The notes under the pieces are model-generated. The model did no database searches, had not been told where the DNA came from, and saw only the letters and a list, made by a program, of their open reading frames with translations. Positions 7,548 to 9,898 of a stretch of DNA of 9,898 nt are shown piece after piece. Made by a program: the position numbers and the translations under genes. Position 1 is the stretch's first letter; every line of letters starts with the position of its first letter. Source of the DNA: Acidimicrobiia bacterium (GTDB lineage Bacteria; Actinomycetota; Acidimicrobiia; Acidimicrobiales; AC-14); assembly GCA_019243595.1 (NCBI GenBank), contig JAFAUA010000563.1, forward strand, positions 1 through 9,898. The letters are read 5' to 3'.

Positions 7548-9898
7548 ATGCGCAGACGCCGGGCGGTCGTCGCCCTCTTCGCCGTGCTCGCCATCGGGCT
7601 CACGGCCACCCCCGCCCTCGGCACCTTCCCCTTCCCGGGGGCCGGATCGGGCAGCGCCGACGTCTACGACTACAGCCGTCTGCACATCAACAACGGGGCG
7701 TGCCCGCCGGGTCCGGGCAGCGACCTGCCCAAGGGCTTCGACTGCAAGAACTCGTTCAAGCTCACCGACTACGCCCCGCAGCCTGGCGACCAGGACTACG
7801 ACCCCGCCACTGAGAACAACCCCCAGGAGCTGTTCGGCGTCAAGGGTCCCGGCACCAACCACGCGTGGGAGGTCACCACCGGCCGGCCCGACACGCTGAT
7901 CACCGTCATGGACAGCGGCATCGAGTGGCGCACGCCCGAGCTCGCCAACAAGATCCACCTCAACATGGGCGAGCTCCCCGTCCCCTGCGTCGGCGACATC
8001 TCGTCGTGCACGACGCATTACGGCGGGACCCTCCAGGACTACGACGTAAACCACGACGGCGTGTTCAACGTGCAGGACTACGCCAAGGATCCGCGCGTCA
8101 CCGACCGCAACAAGAATGGGATCCTCGACCCCGAGGACCTGATCCTCACGTTCTCCGACGGCGTCGACCACGACCACAACGGCTACGTCAACGACATCGC
8201 GGGCTGGGACTTCTACCAAAACGACAATGACCCGGCCGACGACGTCACCTACGGCCACGGCACCGGCGAGGCCCGCGATTCGTCGGCGGAGGTCGACAAG
8301 CAGCTCAGCCAATGCCCGAACTGCATGGTCGAACCGCTCCGCGTCGGGGACTCATTCGTCGCCGACATCAACCACTGGGCGCAGGCCGTGTTCTACGCCG
8401 TCGACAACGGCGCCAGCGTGATCCAGGAGGCGCTGGGCACGATCGACCACACCGCCTTCGCCCAGGCCGCGGCGGACTACGCCTACCAGCACGGGGTTCT
8501 GGTCGTTGCGTCCGAGGCCGACGAGTCGGCCGGCCATCACAACTACCCGGCCGCCCTCAACCACACGATGGTCGTGAACTCGGTGACGCCGGGAGCGACG
8601 GCCGGAGACATCCCCGGGATCGGCGGTCAGCTCCCCAACCAGATCAAGGGCACCCCCGTCCAGCGCCCGGCGACGATGTTGGCCTTCAACGGCTGCACGA
8701 ACTTCGGCGGGTACACCTGGACCTCGATCGAATCGTCGTCGTGTTCGTCGGACGCCACCGGCCAGGCCTCCGGCATGGCTGGGTTGCTCTACTCGGCCGC
8801 CCGCAACGCCGTGCAGAAGGGCGTGATCTCACCTGACTCGTCGGGCCGGCCCCTCTCGGCCGAGGAGGCCAAGCAGTTGTTCCGCCTGGGGGCCGACGAC
8901 ATCGACTTCTCGACGCCCCGCTGCGACCCCGCGCCCAAGTGCGGGCCGCCGAACAACTTCGCCACGACGTTGCCCGACTCTCAGCGCTTCGTTACGACGG
9001 CCGGGTGGGACCAGATCACCGGATGGGGACGGTTCAGCTCGAACACGGCCGTGCACCTCGTCGCCGAGGGCAAGATCCCGCCCGAGGCCGACATCACGTC
9101 GCCGCGTTGGTGGCAGCCGCTGCCGACGTCGGGGAGCATGGACGTCGTCGGGACCGTGGCTGCGCCCCGCGCCTCGTCGTACACCTACGAGATTGAGTTC
9201 GCGCCGGGCGTACAGCCGCCGCGCTGGCCGCTGTCCGACTCGTGGACGACGGTCGCCACAGGCTCGGGCACCACGCCGAAGAAGGGCGTGCTGGCCACGC
9301 TCAACCTCGACCAGGTGCGCAAGGCGATCGACACCGCCCCGCCCGTCTACACGCCCCTCGACGATCCGACGTCGCGCGACCTTCCCGAGAAGGACGCCTT
9401 CCGGGTGCGCGTGGTCGTCCACGCCGAGGGCGACACGACGACGCCCTGGAAAACGGCGATCGAGCAGCGCCAGTACTTCTCGCACAGCGATCCCGACCTC
9501 GTCGGCGGCTTCCCCAAGTACCTGAACGCCGACGGTGCCAGCTCCCCCGCCTTCGCAGACATCGACGGCGACAGCCGCAACGAGCTGATCATCGGCGACG
9601 GCAACGGTTACGTCCACGCCTTCAAGGATGACGGCAGCGAGGCCAAGGGCTTCCCGGTCCACACCAACAAGCTGAACCTCTCGTCGACCCAGACCGGCGG
9701 CCACACCGTGTACGCCCCGGTGCTCCTCGGTTCACCGACGGTCGCCGACCTCGACGGCGACGGGTGGCCCGAGATCTCCGTCGCCGACACCGAGGGGTAC
9801 CTGTACGTCTGGGAGCACGACGGCCAGCTCCGCAAGGGCTTCCCCGTACAGGTGAACCGCGCCTACTCGGAGTCCTCGTCGTGCCAGAGCTGGTCGCA
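7548..9898 (+). CDS. Secreted subtilase-fold (S8) protein with FG-GAP repeats, partial at C-terminus
   Basis: 783 codons are visible and the frame runs off the right edge. Residues 1-25 are a signal peptide (MRRRRAVVALFAVLAIG, probable cleavage after PALG), so the product is exported; ten cysteines between residues 52 and 465 suggest disulfides. The S8 domain spans about 95-505. Asp122 is in ITVMDSGIEW, and His237 is in YGHGTGEA. The Ser region reads SSDATGQASGMAGLLY: aligned to GTSMAxPxxAG it places Thr404 at the nucleophile position, and the oxyanion Asn (AAGN) aligns with Ala324 in VVASEADES. Two EF-hand/dockerin-like loops (166-177, 186-197) precede the family's NGYVNDIAGWDF. A beta-rich linker (about 510-640) leads to FG-GAP/VCBS-type repeats with SPAFADIDGDSRNELIIGDG and SPTVADLDGDGWPEISVADT. 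It may therefore be a divergent or inactive protease acting as a surface binding protein. The ATG at 7548 lacks a Shine-Dalgarno (CTCCCCC precedes it). Confidence 0.88.
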   Translation, partial: MRRRRAVVALFAVLAIGLTATPALGTFPFPGAGSGSADVYDYSRLHINNGACPPGPGSDLPKGFDCKNSFKLTDYAPQPGDQDYDPATENNPQELFGVKGPGTNHAWEVTTGRPDTLITVMDSGIEWRTPELANKIHLNMGELPVPCVGDISSCTTHYGGTLQDYDVNHDGVFNVQDYAKDPRVTDRNKNGILDPEDLILTFSDGVDHDHNGYVNDIAGWDFYQNDNDPADDVTYGHGTGEARDSSAEVDKQLSQCPNCMVEPLRVGDSFVADINHWAQAVFYAVDNGASVIQEALGTIDHTAFAQAAADYAYQHGVLVVASEADESAGHHNYPAALNHTMVVNSVTPGATAGDIPGIGGQLPNQIKGTPVQRPATMLAFNGCTNFGGYTWTSIESSSCSSDATGQASGMAGLLYSAARNAVQKGVISPDSSGRPLSAEEAKQLFRLGADDIDFSTPRCDPAPKCGPPNNFATTLPDSQRFVTTAGWDQITGWGRFSSNTAVHLVAEGKIPPEADITSPRWWQPLPTSGSMDVVGTVAAPRASSYTYEIEFAPGVQPPRWPLSDSWTTVATGSGTTPKKGVLATLNLDQVRKAIDTAPPVYTPLDDPTSRDLPEKDAFRVRVVVHAEGDTTTPWKTAIEQRQYFSHSDPDLVGGFPKYLNADGASSPAFADIDGDSRNELIIGDGNGYVHAFKDDGSEAKGFPVHTNKLNLSSTQTGGHTVYAPVLLGSPTVADLDGDGWPEISVADTEGYLYVWEHDGQLRKGFPVQVNRAYSESSSCQSWS
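8043..8138 (+). other. Two EF-hand/dockerin-like calcium loops within the subtilase-like protein
   Basis: Residues 166-177 read DVNHDGVFNVQD, with ligands at loop positions 1, 3, 5, 9 and 12 (Asp166, Asn168, Asp170, Asn174, Asp177). Residues 186-197 read DRNKNGILDPED (Asp186, Asn188, Asn190, Asp194, Asp197). Both fit the 12-residue EF-hand/dockerin loop and are eight residues apart. They lie between the catalytic Asp and His. Confidence 0.7.
9537..9827 (+). repeat. FG-GAP/VCBS-type protein repeats
   Basis: Two copies of a roughly 65-residue unit, residues about 664-703 and 729-766. Each starts SP-x-x-AD-(I/L)-DGD, continues to (E)-x-x-(I/V)-x-D and YV(H/W) and ends KGFPV. The D-x-DGD segment is the calcium-binding loop of FG-GAP beta-propeller blades. 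More copies probably follow beyond the right edge, as a full propeller needs about seven. Confidence 0.75.

Noticed and set aside
7388..7813. A 141-codon plus-strand frame overlapping the start of the subtilase-like gene
   Set aside because: Its second half is a shifted-frame reading of the signal peptide and mature start of the real gene; the product is Arg/Pro/Gly-rich with no recognisable motif.

Overview
The window is GC-rich, gene-dense DNA from an actinobacterium. The best single indicator is the 1214-residue fused E2-E1 2-oxoglutarate decarboxylase/dehydrogenase (Kgd/OdhA type), an architecture characteristic of Actinobacteria. A DUF2795 protein with the typical actinobacterial N-terminus, a PucR-type regulator and several apparently leaderless starts agree with this. 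A deep-branching class such as Acidimicrobiia is my guess, not something the sequence proves.

Layout, left to right. Positions 1-461 (-) hold the N-terminal part of a multi-pass membrane protein that runs off the left edge. Divergent from it is a BtuE-like thiol/glutathione peroxidase (511-999, +). Convergent with that, with only 7 bases between the stops, is a two-gene minus-strand unit: kgd (1391-5035) followed, 3 bases after its stop, by a four-helix membrane protein (1007-1387). Across a 48-bp divergent gap with overlapping candidate promoters lies a plus-strand pair: a two-helix membrane protein (5084-5461) and a small Cys/His-rich putative zinc protein (5465-5689). A second minus-strand pair follows, a DUF2795 protein (6885-7292) and a PucR-family regulator (5703-6833). 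The last gene (7548 to the right edge, +) is a large secreted subtilase-fold protein with C-terminal FG-GAP repeats.

How it fits together: most genes are housekeeping or regulatory. Kgd is a carbon/nitrogen branch-point enzyme of the TCA cycle, the peroxidase detoxifies hydroperoxides, and PucR-type proteins usually control catabolic or stress genes. The least ordinary parts are at the right. The subtilase-like protein keeps the Asp and His of the triad but appears to have Thr in place of the nucleophilic Ser and Ala in place of the oxyanion Asn, and it carries two EF-hand/dockerin-like loops inside its catalytic domain. The 255-bp divergent region in front of it (7293-7547) is full of inverted repeats, including a long-range stem, a competing hairpin, a 13-bp terminator-like hairpin and an operator-like repeat. 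It may encode a small RNA or a regulatory leader. No mobile element, CRISPR array, tRNA or rRNA was seen.
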